Origin: Gammaproteobacteria bacterium HGW-Gammaproteobacteria-1
GTDB lineage: Bacteria; Pseudomonadota; Gammaproteobacteria; Thiohalomonadales; Thiohalomonadaceae
Assembly: GCA_002840095.1 (NCBI GenBank)
Contig: PGZL01000001.1
Location: forward strand, 178,852 to 242,851
Length of the DNA: 64,000 bases
Direction: 5' to 3'
Of this stretch, positions 40,094-47,850 are shown piece by piece. The notes beneath the pieces are model-generated. The model was not told the DNA's origin, ran no database searches, and worked only from the letters and a program-made list of their open reading frames with translations. The position numbers and the translations under genes are program-made. Each line of letters opens with the position of its first letter. The stretch's first letter is position 1.

Positions 40094-40488
40094 TTGTTCT
40101 GGATACGCACGCTCTCGTCTGGTGGGTGAGTGGCGATGAGCAATTGTCCCTGAATGCTAGGAAGGCCATACAGGCCGAGCTGTCGAAGGACGGGCAGATA
40201 ATGATTTCAGCCATCAGCGCATGGGAGATTGCCATGCTGGTGGCTAAAGGCCGACTGGCCCTAACCATGGATGTTGACGACTGGCTGGCGACGGTTGCCT
40301 CCATCGAGGGCGCCTCCTTCGTGCCGGTAGCGACCGATGTAGCAGTCCAGTCGGTCCGCCTTCCCGGAGACTTTCATTCTGATCCGGCCGACAGGATGAT
40401 CGTGGCCCTGGCTCGGCATCATTCGGCGCCCCTGGTAACCGCCGACGCCAAGATCCGAGCGTATCGGCATGTCAAAACGATTTGGTAG
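40090..40488 (+). CDS. VapC-like PIN-domain toxin, 132 aa
   Basis: GTG 40090 overlaps the antitoxin stop (GTGA). PIN-domain acidic residues are in IVLDTHALVWW, SAWEIAML, DPADRMIVA and TADAKI. PIN toxins of this group are Mg-dependent RNases, often cutting tRNA; a tRNA array on the same element makes that target notable. Length is typical. Confidence 0.9.
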   Translation: MIVLDTHALVWWVSGDEQLSLNARKAIQAELSKDGQIMISAISAWEIAMLVAKGRLALTMDVDDWLATVASIEGASFVPVATDVAVQSVRLPGDFHSDPADRMIVALARHHSAPLVTADAKIRAYRHVKTIW

Positions 40489-40494
40489 GAAAAG

Positions 40495-40728
40495 ATGGGC
40501 ATGAAATTAATGCAGCACAAATCCTGTCTGCTCTGTAAGGCTTTGGTGGAAACGTATGGCTATGGCATGGCAACTTTGCCTGAAAATGTGACATGCACGC
40601 TTGGCTATAAGAACAAACGCGGGTTCATGCCGGGCTTCAGCAACTGGTTAGTGGCGCGGCCAGATGAGCCGTGCCCCAAACCTATGCAGAAACGAACATT
40701 ATCTAAGGCCCCAAAGCGGGCAGCCTGA
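40495..40728 (+). CDS. Hypothetical Cys-containing protein, 77 aa
   Basis: Linker TAGGAAAAG (type C) directly before ATG 40495. HKSCLLCKALVETYGYG has a C-x2-C pair, with two later cysteines (VTCTLGY, DEPCPKP), so a structural zinc site is possible. C-terminus basic. No family recognised. Confidence 0.6.
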   Translation: MGMKLMQHKSCLLCKALVETYGYGMATLPENVTCTLGYKNKRGFMPGFSNWLVARPDEPCPKPMQKRTLSKAPKRAA

Positions 40729-40733
40729 TAGCG

Positions 40734-41138
40734 TTGGAGAAGTACCTTGCGTGGCGAGTTGAGCGAGGCGTTGGCGTGGTGAAGAGCACTCGGTATCGCG
40801 GTCTCGATCCGAAGCTGCCGCTGCTGCTGAATGACCGAGGCGAGCCGTTCGGATTCACCCGGCGCAGCAAGGCGAGCGAAGAGGATTTGCAGCCAAGCGG
40901 GATGAACCTGCTTTTTCGACAGATGATCGGTCGCACGAAGTTCGCCGGCATCGTGACGTACAAGGACTTCCGGCGCTCTTTCATTGTTCACATGGGGCGG
41001 GCGGACGAAGGTGGCTTGTCCACGCGGAACTTGATGGCCGTAACCGGTATCCGCGATTACGCGAGCCTCAAGAAGCATCTGGACCTGGACTCGCAGCGGG
41101 TTACCAAGCAGGTGAAGGGTATCTACAAGAGGCTGTAG
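40734..41138 (+). pseudogene. Truncated tyrosine recombinase (C-terminal part)
   Basis: The open frame LEKYLAWRVERGVG...LDPKLPLLLNDRGEPFGFTRRSKASEEDL...FAGIVTYKDFRRSFIVHMGR...TRNLMAVTGIRDYASLKKHLDLD reads like the catalytic domain of a phage-type integrase, including the R in YKDFRRSF and a late ASLKKHLDLD region, but the N-terminal part and half of the active site are absent. Its first nine bases are exactly the type A linker. Probably an inactive fragment; a short GTG-started protein could still be made. Confidence 0.6.
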
Positions 41139-41140
41139 CG

Positions 41141-41434
41141 ATGGCTTATGTGCCGCGAGGAATCAGAGAAAGATGGGTGCGCGACGCGCAGTATGCGCGC
41201 GAGCTGGCGGCCATGAAGCGCCACCGGAACGTAGAGTTCGTGGAGGTGCCGTTTGAGTGGCAGACGAAACAGACTCGTGATTCGGCCCTCTTTCCATCCT
41301 ATGGCTGGGTGCCTCACGAGATGCTGCGCTGGAGGAAGTTGGACGGCACAGTTGTTCCCTGGTCCTGGGGGCGTCAGGGTGACGTTTTCCTGATGGCGGC
41401 AGACTATGCCAGTAGGAGTAATCCGGGCCTGTAA
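41141..41434 (+). CDS. Hypothetical protein, 97 aa
   Basis: ATG 41141, two bases after the recombinase fragment, with no linker between. Basic N-terminus (RGIRERWVRDAQYARELAAMKRHRNVEFVEVPFEWQTKQ), aromatic-rich C-terminus (RWRKLDGTVVPWSWG). No family recognised; it may have travelled with the recombinase. Confidence 0.6.
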   Translation: MAYVPRGIRERWVRDAQYARELAAMKRHRNVEFVEVPFEWQTKQTRDSALFPSYGWVPHEMLRWRKLDGTVVPWSWGRQGDVFLMAADYASRSNPGL

Positions 41435-41505
41435 GGGGCCGCCCCTTGCGGTACGGGCGAGGCATGAGAAACTGGACTTGCCGAGTCGCAGATGAGGTTG
41501 AATGA

Positions 41506-41838
41506 ATGAAGCTGGACTGCTCAAGGATATCCAACGAAGGCGACTTGTTGGCGCTGATCGGGATTGTGGTGGTTGCTGCGGTGTTGGCGGTTGCGATTCT
41601 CTTGGCAATCTATATTGATGCGTTTTGGGCAGGCGCTTTCAGCGCGACCATCGTTTGGAAGTGGCGCGACTGGATATATGCGCCGATTGATCGGGTTCTG
41701 AATCGGCTCTGGTCAAGTAATGTTGCAGAGACGGAACCAGTCCCCCGTCTCTTGTGTCGAGACTGCCATCACCCTATTGATGATGGCGACGACGCCCATG
41801 TTTGCATCCAGTGCGGCGGGCGGAACGCGAGAGCATGA
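41506..41838 (+). CDS. Membrane protein with C-terminal zinc ribbon, 110 aa
   Basis: One or two membrane segments (LIGIVVVAAVLAVAILLAIYIDAFWAGAFSATIVW) followed by LLCRDCHHPIDDGDDAHVCIQCGGRN, a C-x2-C...C-x2-C zinc ribbon on the cytoplasmic side. ATG 41506; the region before it (41435-41505) holds no other gene. Confidence 0.65.
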   Translation: MKLDCSRISNEGDLLALIGIVVVAAVLAVAILLAIYIDAFWAGAFSATIVWKWRDWIYAPIDRVLNRLWSSNVAETEPVPRLLCRDCHHPIDDGDDAHVCIQCGGRNARA

Positions 41839-41855
41839 ATCGAGAGGAAAAGATC

Positions 41856-42161
41856 ATGACCAGAACCAAGAAGGCAGTATGGGTCGGTGTTGGGGTTGCG
41901 CTGGCTGGCACGGTAGCACTGGAGATGGCTTATAGGTTGTTTGGTGTGGCGGACGTTCCTGTTGATATCGGCGTAGTGCTGACTTCACCCTTCCTGCATG
42001 GGCCGGCGATGGGGTTGGTAGCAGGGGTATTGTGGTGGCGCCAGAACCCAAAAGACGCAGTAAGCGCAACCGCCCGTTCGCTTGGCGTCGAAACGCGGTT
42101 CGCGCCGTGTGATTCTTCCGAAAAGGACAGGGCGGACGCAGCGCGCGAACATAACTCGTAG
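41856..42161 (+). CDS. Membrane protein, 101 aa
   Basis: The start is set by the type C linker GAGGAAAAGATC directly before ATG 41856; an in-frame ATG at 41835 would place the linker inside the gene. Two hydrophobic stretches (AVWVGVGVALAGTVALEMAYRLF and PAMGLVAGVLWW) and a charged tail. No family recognised. Confidence 0.6.
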   Translation: MTRTKKAVWVGVGVALAGTVALEMAYRLFGVADVPVDIGVVLTSPFLHGPAMGLVAGVLWWRQNPKDAVSATARSLGVETRFAPCDSSEKDRADAAREHNS

Positions 42162-42173
42162 TTGGAGAAGACG

Positions 42174-42641
42174 ATGGAAAATAGCATGAATGTGGATGTA
42201 CGGATGCCCTGGATACTTCGTCCGGCGTCAACGATTGTCGTGGCTGTGCTGTTGGTATCCCTGGCGATCATCGGCGGCATCGGTGGGTATCTCGTGCAGC
42301 AGAAGCGGGGCGACATGAGCGGGATGCTTACGCTGGTGCAGGCTCACATCGAGGCCAGGGCATTGCGAGACAGGCTGCACATGCTGATGGATATGGACAC
42401 CGATATCCGGCCTGCGCTCGTGGCGACCGGACACAGTGATGAGTTGGCAAAGGTCGTTGCTGGGTCTGGGCTTGATGCGACCGCCTTTGTGTCGAACCCG
42501 GGAGCGCTCACTGGCCGAGAGCTGGCGGCCCTCCTGGACGCGGTTGTTGCGTCCACCCAGCCAGCGATGGATGCGGTGGTGACCACTGAGCGGTCCAACA
42601 GGGAAGCCCGCCTGGATCAGGCTATGGGTTCGCGCGAATAG
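42174..42641 (+). CDS. Membrane-anchored protein, 155 aa
   Basis: Type A linker TTGGAGAAGACG ends at ATG 42174. One N-terminal membrane segment (STIVVAVLLVSLAIIGGIGGYLV) and a helical outside domain (MLTLVQAHIEARALRDRLHMLMDMD...ALLDAVVASTQPAMDAVVTTERSNREARL), resembling small sensor-like or chemoreceptor-type periplasmic helices. No family recognised. Confidence 0.65.
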   Translation: MENSMNVDVRMPWILRPASTIVVAVLLVSLAIIGGIGGYLVQQKRGDMSGMLTLVQAHIEARALRDRLHMLMDMDTDIRPALVATGHSDELAKVVAGSGLDATAFVSNPGALTGRELAALLDAVVASTQPAMDAVVTTERSNREARLDQAMGSRE

Positions 42642-42658
42642 CAGCATTGGAGAAGACG

Positions 42659-42961
42659 ATGGGGCAGCAGGAGCAAGCAGTGGCGGCAGTGGTGGCGTTG
42701 CTCACGGAGCATGGTTGGCGCGCTGCTGGCGCGACTCGTGTCGAGACGGTGCGAATACCGACCCAACAGAGTCCTGTTTTCGGCGGCATGGGCGGTGAGG
42801 TTGCCACCTTTGGCGGGCGACTGCGCTTCGAGCGCGACGACCGACGTGTGACAGTGGGTAAGCGCACCACCAGCTTCTATCGGATGGGGGCTGATGGCGC
42901 CTGTGGCTTCCGCAATGTTCCGACCAAGGACATTGCCACAGCGGCGGAACTGGCCAAATAG
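42659..42961 (+). CDS. Hypothetical protein, 100 aa
   Basis: Type A linker TTGGAGAAGACG directly before ATG 42659, identical to the linker of the preceding gene. A small alpha/beta protein: helix (AVAAVVALLTEHGWRAAGA) then strands (GGRLRFERDDRRVTVGKRTTSFYRM). No family recognised. Confidence 0.65.
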   Translation: MGQQEQAVAAVVALLTEHGWRAAGATRVETVRIPTQQSPVFGGMGGEVATFGGRLRFERDDRRVTVGKRTTSFYRMGADGACGFRNVPTKDIATAAELAK

Positions 42962-42985
42962 ACATAGGAAACCGGGGAAGAAGCG

Positions 42986-43303
42986 ATGTTGGCACGGGCG
43001 TGGAAGTGGCTGGTTGGTTTCGTCAGCCCTAGCAGGTGCGACGCGGCCTCTGGATTGAAGTCGGCAACGCGCGACCGGTGGCTGGATGTTATCGAGCGCC
43101 ACGGGTACACCGCGCACTTCTGGTTGCCGGGAATTGCGCACCACGCCGACCGGGAGTTGTGGGAGGCCCTTGAAGGGCTGAAGAATGCCGGATTCATCGT
43201 GATAGATGCGAACGGCGCTCTCGCTGGAAAGGTGGCTAAAGCGCGACTGCCGGTTGGCGAGCTTGCGGAACAGCGTCGCGCTCAATTTCGCATTGTGGAG
43301 TAA
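42986..43303 (+). CDS. Hypothetical protein, 105 aa
   Basis: Type B linker ATAGGAAACCGGGG before ATG 42986. Soluble, with VIERHGYTAHFWLPGIAHHADRELWEALEGLKNAGFIVIDANGALAGKVAKARL; a winged-helix-like arrangement is possible (helix, helix, beta pair). Stop codon abuts the next type A linker. Confidence 0.65.
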   Translation: MLARAWKWLVGFVSPSRCDAASGLKSATRDRWLDVIERHGYTAHFWLPGIAHHADRELWEALEGLKNAGFIVIDANGALAGKVAKARLPVGELAEQRRAQFRIVE

Positions 43304-43318
43304 TTGGAGAAGAGGTTC

Positions 43319-43525
43319 ATGCCCAAGCCGAGCAACGCCCAAGCAAAAATCATTGACCGAATCAACGAGGGCGCCCGTCTTTCGCTCGACGTGAAAACGG
43401 GCCGCTACATCATCACCGAGATTGGCGGCAAGGTGTGCCAGATAGACCAGCGCCCGGTTCTCGTGATGATTCGGGATGGGTTATTGCATCAAAGTCTGGG
43501 CGGGGAATGCCGTATGGTGCGTTGA
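43319..43525 (+). CDS. Hypothetical protein, 68 aa
   Basis: TAA stop of the previous gene runs into TTGGAGAAG, then ATG 43319. The fold is short helix plus beta strands (AQAKIIDRINEGARLSLDVKTGRYIITEIGGKVCQIDQRPVLVMI), compatible with a small winged-helix protein. No family recognised. Confidence 0.6.
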   Translation: MPKPSNAQAKIIDRINEGARLSLDVKTGRYIITEIGGKVCQIDQRPVLVMIRDGLLHQSLGGECRMVR

Positions 43526-43554
43526 GTCCTCGGTGAGCGGATTGGGGAAGAATC

Positions 43555-43746
43555 GTGGCGCATCCGTCTGGAATGAAGGCGAACACCTGCCGCTATTGCG
43601 GGGGACGCTATATGGTCACGAACTTCATGCGCCGCAAAGATTTGGGTAAGGATGATGAAGGGTTTCTGCTGGAGGATACCCACCAGGCGGCCTGCTGGAA
43701 GAAACAGACAGCAGCTAAAGGCGAACAAGTTACTGATAGGAAATGA
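43555..43746 (+). CDS. Zinc-ribbon-like protein, 63 aa
   Basis: GTG 43555 after ATTGGGGAAGAATC (type A variant). NTCRYCGGRYMVTNFMRR provides a C-x2-C pair, with H-x4-C later (THQAACW), as in small zinc-finger proteins. The end overlaps the next gene by 4 bases. Confidence 0.6.
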   Translation: MAHPSGMKANTCRYCGGRYMVTNFMRRKDLGKDDEGFLLEDTHQAACWKKQTAAKGEQVTDRK

Positions 43747-43952
43747 TGATGGCCGAAGCAGAACGTGAGGTCGTAGATATGATGGATGTGCTCCGGCAGC
43801 GGGCGCGAAACGGTGAGCCACTGTATGTGACGGGCTCGGACGCTGGTGCTGCCGCCCTAGCCGAGAAAGTGGCCGCCGAAGTAGCGGCCGAGACGGGCCA
43901 GTCGGTACAGGTTATTCAGGTCGTGGTTCTCGACCCGGCCCCCAAGAGCTAA
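43743..43952 (+). CDS. Hypothetical protein, 69 aa
   Basis: ATG 43743 overlaps the upstream stop, with GATAGGAA (half of a type B linker) before it. Helical N-terminus and an Ala-rich alpha/beta C-terminus (LAEKVAAEVAAETGQSVQVIQVVVLD). No family recognised. Confidence 0.6.
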   Translation: MMMAEAEREVVDMMDVLRQRARNGEPLYVTGSDAGAAALAEKVAAEVAAETGQSVQVIQVVVLDPAPKS

Positions 43953-43974
43953 TTGGAAACCGGGGGATCGGCCC

Positions 43975-44265
43975 ATGACCACCGCAGGATTGAAAGCAGG
44001 GGAAGGAATGATGGATAAACTGTGTCGCGCATTGTCCGCAGTCGTGCTGTTGCTTGCGGCGCTCTATCTCGTTGGCACCTTGATTACGGCGTGGGCGGCC
44101 GTGTTCGTGGACGGTGAACTGGTGCATTGGCCGCTGCGCGAAGGCGAAACCTACGCCGCCCTGGCGGTGAAGGGTTTTGCCGGGGCGATGTTCTGCATTG
44201 CAGGCGCGGCAGTGCTAAATGCCATGCCGACGTGGGCCGCGTGCTGGAGCACAAAGTGGCGATAG
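43975..44265 (+). CDS. Two-pass membrane protein, 96 aa
   Basis: Linker TAATTGGAAACCGGGGG combines the 5' half of type A with the 3' half of type B. Membrane segments are ALSAVVLLLAALYLVGTLITAW and VKGFAGAMFCIAGAAVLNAM. An internal ATG at 44008 is possible. No family recognised. Confidence 0.6.
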   Translation: MTTAGLKAGEGMMDKLCRALSAVVLLLAALYLVGTLITAWAAVFVDGELVHWPLREGETYAALAVKGFAGAMFCIAGAAVLNAMPTWAACWSTKWR

Positions 44266-44279
44266 GAAGCCGGGAAAAA

Positions 44280-44417
44280 ATGAACCTGCAAGCCGACATC
44301 GTAGCCTTGTGGCACAAATTTACGAACCTGCCTTTATGGGCGCAAATTCTAATTGCAGCCTTGCTGGCGCTCTTCTGGTGGAGCGCGGCGCAGATGCAGA
44401 TAAGAGAAGATGAGTAG
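44280..44417 (+). CDS. Small membrane protein, 45 aa
   Basis: Linker ATAGGAAGCCGGG before ATG 44280. One membrane segment (LPLWAQILIAALLALFWWSAA) with a charged C-terminus. Confidence 0.55.
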   Translation: MNLQADIVALWHKFTNLPLWAQILIAALLALFWWSAAQMQIREDE

Positions 44418-44451
44418 ATAGGGAACCGCTGCGACCGAACCGAAGCCAAGC

Positions 44452-44589
44452 ATGACCGCGATTGATGACGAGACCATTCAGATGGTCCGGCTGATCGAGA
44501 AAGCGGCATCGGGCGCGTGGAACGTTGAGCGACTGGACACCGGGTTTCGCTACGAAGTCCCGGCAGCCCGACTGGTGGCAATAAGTTAA
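44452..44589 (+). CDS. Small protein, older copy of the gene at 51432, 45 aa
   Basis: Starts at ATG 44452 and reads MTAIDDETIQMVRLIEKAAS...VERLDTGFRYEVPAARL. It matches the 51432 product at 39 of 45 residues and both copies end at the same type A linker. The 51432 copy begins seven codons earlier with GTG; here that codon is GCG, so this copy lost the upstream start. Function unknown. Confidence 0.6.
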   Translation: MTAIDDETIQMVRLIEKAASGAWNVERLDTGFRYEVPAARLVAIS

Positions 44590-44606
44590 TTGGAGAAGAG
44601 GCTAAT

Positions 44607-44822
44607 ATGGACCAAATCGCTGTGTCACTGATGATCGTTCTGGCGTTATATGTCGCCGGAAGCGGTATAGCTTGGTTTGTCAGTTTCCGCTGGTGGCTGC
44701 CGGCCAGAACACAACGATGGATCGGTGGAGAGAGGTTCTTCGGGGCAATTGAGCCCCAATGCGCGAACATCCCGACGTTGAAAGAATTTCTACTGCTGAA
44801 GGGTGTTGTCTGGGGCCGATAG
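44607..44822 (+). CDS. Membrane-anchored protein, 71 aa
   Basis: TAATTGGAGAAGAGG linker, then ATG 44607. One N-terminal membrane segment (VSLMIVLALYVAGSGIAWFVSF) and a short basic soluble part. No family recognised. Confidence 0.6.
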   Translation: MDQIAVSLMIVLALYVAGSGIAWFVSFRWWLPARTQRWIGGERFFGAIEPQCANIPTLKEFLLLKGVVWGR

Positions 44823-44836
44823 GAGACGAACTGAGG

Positions 44837-45438
44837 ATGTTCTGCGTGCCGAAACTGTGGGCCAAGGGGCTACTGATAGCCCTTGTGCTGATTGGCGGCG
44901 TAAGTTCACCGGCCAATGCGGGCTGGAAGTCGAAGGTGTTGGCCGCAGGAGCTGCGGGTAGCGTCGTTCTGTCACATGAGGCGGCCGGTCTTGTCGCGGC
45001 GGCTGTTGCCGTAACCGCAGCGACCACATGTGAGGCGACGAATTGTGCCGACAAGCTGGTTGAGTTTATCCAGCGTCACAGGATTGTCGGAAAAACGATT
45101 GTTCGCCGGGAACTGTCCGCTTACTCAAAGAAACACCCCGAACAGCAAGATCAAGTAGCAGATATCCGTTTAACCCTGGAGCAGACTGTCGGAGGTGGTT
45201 TTGTATACAAGCAGCAGAGCGAAAAGCGCCCGACTGATTGCCCTCCGGGGACGCTAGAAATTGATGTGGCGAAGAAGAAATACGGCTGGAGCAAGGACGA
45301 TCTGCACAAGATCAAGGATTCGGCCCACGGCGGCATGGGGACAGGCAAATCGTGGACGGGCGTGGCGCCGGACGGAACCGTTGGGGTCAACGAAGACGGG
45401 CGCTGGACCCCGCAGGGTCACTGGGAGGATCTGAAGTA
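44837..45438 (+). CDS. Secreted toxin-like protein, 200 aa
   Basis: ATG 44837. A Sec signal peptide (LLIALVLIGGVSSPANA) is followed by a hydrophobic Ala/Val-rich segment. The C-terminal 50 residues (YGWSKDDLHKIKDSAHGG...SWTGVAPDGTVGVNEDGRWTPQGHWEDL) resemble C-terminal tips of polymorphic toxins, which share a W-T/S-G..PDG.V...G.W...GH pattern. The stop codon overlaps the start of a DUF4279-type gene, a family used as immunity proteins. Toxin-immunity function is inferred, and the activity is unknown. Confidence 0.65.
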
Positions 45439-45858
45439 ATGTCGCGCAACACCTATCGTCTTTCGTTCCACGTCACACATCCGTCGCTCACGGCGGATGC
45501 TATCCGTCAGGAGGTCAAGCTGCCGGTGGCATACGCGCAATCGGTTGGCTTGCCTCGGGCGACACCGCGCGGGAATCCCTTGGACGGGGTCTACAAGGTA
45601 ACGAATGTGCATTTCGCTGCGCACGACAAGCCTCTGGAGTTTGCACAAGAATCCTTTCGCGAGGTGTTGAAAGGAGTGCTGAGCGCTATGGAGTCCGACT
45701 TTCCTCAACGGGTTGCGGAGTCGGGTGGGGCGACCCACGTCCTTGTTGGGCTTTACTCCGACGAGAGTCTTCTGTTGGAACTCCCACCAGAGGTTCTGCA
45801 CGAGTTGGCCACCCGTAAAATTGGGCTGAAGATGGACTTCTATGGCGGCGAAGAGTAG
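45439..45858 (+). CDS. DUF4279-like immunity protein candidate, 139 aa
   Basis: TAATG overlap with the toxin-like gene. The order of elements, TYRLSFHVTHPSLTADAIRQEVKLPVAYAQSVGLPRATPRGNPLDGVYK, then helices, then HVLVGLYSDESLLLELPPEVLHELATRKIGLKMDFY, fits the DUF4279 family (two strands, P-x-x-x-x-x-G motif, YSD, C-terminal helix-strand), members of which are found as immunity proteins. It is cytoplasmic, with no signal peptide. Confidence 0.75.
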   Translation: MSRNTYRLSFHVTHPSLTADAIRQEVKLPVAYAQSVGLPRATPRGNPLDGVYKVTNVHFAAHDKPLEFAQESFREVLKGVLSAMESDFPQRVAESGGATHVLVGLYSDESLLLELPPEVLHELATRKIGLKMDFYGGEE

Positions 45859-45888
45859 GTCGCTAAAGGTAATTGGAGAAGAACCCTT

Positions 45889-46209
45889 GTGGTACGCCGC
45901 AAGAACGAGATACTGAATTCAACGAAGGCAAGCGAGGTGAATATGAAAGGTGTAAAGCTGGTTCTGGTGATGATGACTGGCCTGGTGATCGCGGTAGCAG
46001 CCAATGCGGTGACCTGGGAAGCGACTGGGGATACCAACGCACAGGACATGCGCAAGGTGAACGACGCGGCGGCAGAGCCGTGCGTATACGCGAGTCAACT
46101 GGTGCAGCCGGGTGAAACGGTATATCTGTCGAAGCTGGGTGAGACGTTGGCGTGTGTCCAGACGGACAAAGGGGCGGTGTTCAAGTTGGTGGGTGGCGAG
46201 ACGCGGTAA
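45889..46209 (+). CDS. Exported small protein, 106 aa
   Basis: Type A linker at 45873 points to GTG 45889; ATG 45943 (MKGVKLVLVMMTGLVIAVAANA) is an alternative that begins exactly at the signal peptide. The mature part is about 65 residues with two cysteines (EPCVYASQLVQPGETVYLSKLGETLACVQTDKGAVFKLV), probably disulfide-bonded in the periplasm. Confidence 0.6.
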   Translation: MVRRKNEILNSTKASEVNMKGVKLVLVMMTGLVIAVAANAVTWEATGDTNAQDMRKVNDAAAEPCVYASQLVQPGETVYLSKLGETLACVQTDKGAVFKLVGGETR

Positions 46210-46228
46210 GAGGCCGAGGAGGCGACGC

Positions 46229-46522
46229 ATGGATTTCATCACCAGAAGTGGCCGTGTCATCACTTTCGACCTACTCAACCAGGCGGAGATCGATAAGGCG
46301 AAGGCGATGGCACCCGGCGAAGGCGTCGGCCCTGCTATCGCCGCGGAGCTGATCGCGAAGGTGCGCGATGGCGCGATCACGGATGCCGTGCAGATCCCGC
46401 CCGAATATAGCCGCCTTGGTTATCTTATCGGTCTGAAGGGTTCTTCCGAAGAGGCGCCGAAGCGTTCGGGAATGTCCTATATCGCCAACCAGGTCCCGGT
46501 GACGGTTCGGGCGAAGGTCTAG
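46229..46522 (+). CDS. Hypothetical protein, 97 aa
   Basis: ATG 46229 after CCGAGGAGGCGACGC. Alpha/beta, with VITFDLLNQAEIDKAKAMAPGEGVGPAIAAELIAKVRDGAITDAVQIPPEY. Its stop is directly followed by a type C linker. Confidence 0.6.
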   Translation: MDFITRSGRVITFDLLNQAEIDKAKAMAPGEGVGPAIAAELIAKVRDGAITDAVQIPPEYSRLGYLIGLKGSSEEAPKRSGMSYIANQVPVTVRAKV

Positions 46523-46534
46523 AGGAAAAAGATC

Positions 46535-46939
46535 ATGATCGATTGGTTTCGCGTTGAATCTCAATTGCGTTTCCGCGTACTGTATCCGCTGTGGGCGGTC
46601 ACGGCTTGCCGTATTGGCTGGCACCGCCTCACCTCATGGCCTTCTGGTCAGCCCGGAAACTTCTGTGAAGCATGTCGCGGCCAGATCAACCCCGACACCT
46701 ACTCGTGGTATCACGTTACATCGACCGATGGTGAGTTGGATGCAAATGTCGCCGCCGTCAATGCGCAGCACGCCCTGGCATTTTTCGCACATCAGTATCA
46801 TCGTGCCAATCTACGGGTAGCGTACCTGCGACCCGCAACAGGCATGACGATTGATGAGTGGCGGCGCGAGATGAGGGACTATATTGAGCGCGCATGGCCC
46901 GTACATCTGTCGAACGGCGTCAGCGTAAGGATGCGGTAG
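46535..46939 (+). CDS. Hypothetical protein, 134 aa
   Basis: Linker GAGGAAAAAGATC before ATG 46535. Contains FCEACRGQI (C-x2-C), WYHV and a C-terminal helix with MTIDEWRREMRDYIERAW. Two aromatic, basic stretches at the N-terminus. No family recognised. Confidence 0.6.
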   Translation: MIDWFRVESQLRFRVLYPLWAVTACRIGWHRLTSWPSGQPGNFCEACRGQINPDTYSWYHVTSTDGELDANVAAVNAQHALAFFAHQYHRANLRVAYLRPATGMTIDEWRREMRDYIERAWPVHLSNGVSVRMR

Positions 46940-46940
46940 G

Positions 46941-47342
46941 ATGAGAAAAATGCTGAAGAGCGGCGCTGTCCTAGCGGCGTTGCTAGCCTTGTGTGGGTGT
47001 GATTCTGGCGAGATCACCAAAGAATACCTGTCGAGCGCAAAACAGCCGGATATCTACCTGGGTGCTGGCGTCATCCTGCAAATCAGTGAGGCCGAAACCG
47101 CGACGGTGTATGGGCGCGACAAGTGCCCCGGTCATGAAATGCCTGAATGGCTCTTCGGGACGGCTGTAGAGAGCGAAGGTTGCACGCAGCTGTCAGGCAG
47201 GAACTCGGTCCCTGTGATACTCATTACCGATCATGGTCGTCTGGAAGAAATGTGGACGGTAACCGAGGATGACGGCCCTTATGGAGCGCGCATCACCATC
47301 AAGCGGCCGGATGGCTGGGTGTTGAGAGAACCAAAGAGTTAG
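46941..47342 (+). CDS. Lipoprotein, 133 aa
   Basis: ATG 46941, one base after the preceding stop. MLKSGAVLAALLALCGC has a lipobox ending at a cysteine (L-C-G-C; either cysteine could be lipidated). The mature part has two more cysteines and a beta-rich domain. No family recognised. Confidence 0.7.
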   Translation: MRKMLKSGAVLAALLALCGCDSGEITKEYLSSAKQPDIYLGAGVILQISEAETATVYGRDKCPGHEMPEWLFGTAVESEGCTQLSGRNSVPVILITDHGRLEEMWTVTEDDGPYGARITIKRPDGWVLREPKS

Positions 47343-47356
47343 TGAGGATGAAGACG

Positions 47357-47827
47357 ATGACCGAGAAGAATTCGATCTACACCATTGATGGTCCCGGCAT
47401 CACGGGGAATCTGGCGGCCATGGAGGCGCATGCGGCAGCCGGGGGCAGCTTTATTCATGAAGTGGGGCCGGATGGCTTCTTGGTGTCACCCGAAAAAATG
47501 TGGCCAGGCCAGGGGCTGGAGGGAAAGCGGGTGCGACTGGACGGCACCATCGATGGCGTACCCCTCTCGCTGTATGAGGTCTCCGATGGCATGGAAAGTG
47601 ATTGGGTGGCTGCCTATACGCCGGAGCAGGCCGTCGCACTGGCGGAGTCTTCCGGTTGTCACTGCGACCGCGACGAAGGTGGCGCGCCGCTCACGGCGAC
47701 CCTGATGTGCGAAGACGATGCCAAACAACGTCCGGTGCGTGACGATGATACCGGCGAGAAACTTACGCTGTGGGATTGGTTTCAGCGCACTTCGTCGCCG
47801 GACATCGTTGCCAGCACGATCTGGTAG
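47357..47827 (+). CDS. Hypothetical protein, 156 aa
   Basis: ATG 47357; an ATG at 47348 and a GTG at 47342 are alternatives. Soluble, acidic, with a GMESDWVAAYTPEQAVALAESSGCHCDRDEGG block and a late LTLWDWFQRTSSPDIVASTIW. A 26-base piece of its beginning (encoding IDGPGITGN) reappears at 58027, with both differences at third codon positions. Confidence 0.65.
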   Translation: MTEKNSIYTIDGPGITGNLAAMEAHAAAGGSFIHEVGPDGFLVSPEKMWPGQGLEGKRVRLDGTIDGVPLSLYEVSDGMESDWVAAYTPEQAVALAESSGCHCDRDEGGAPLTATLMCEDDAKQRPVRDDDTGEKLTLWDWFQRTSSPDIVASTIW

Positions 47828-47850
47828 AGCGGACAAGGTACAGACGCGCC

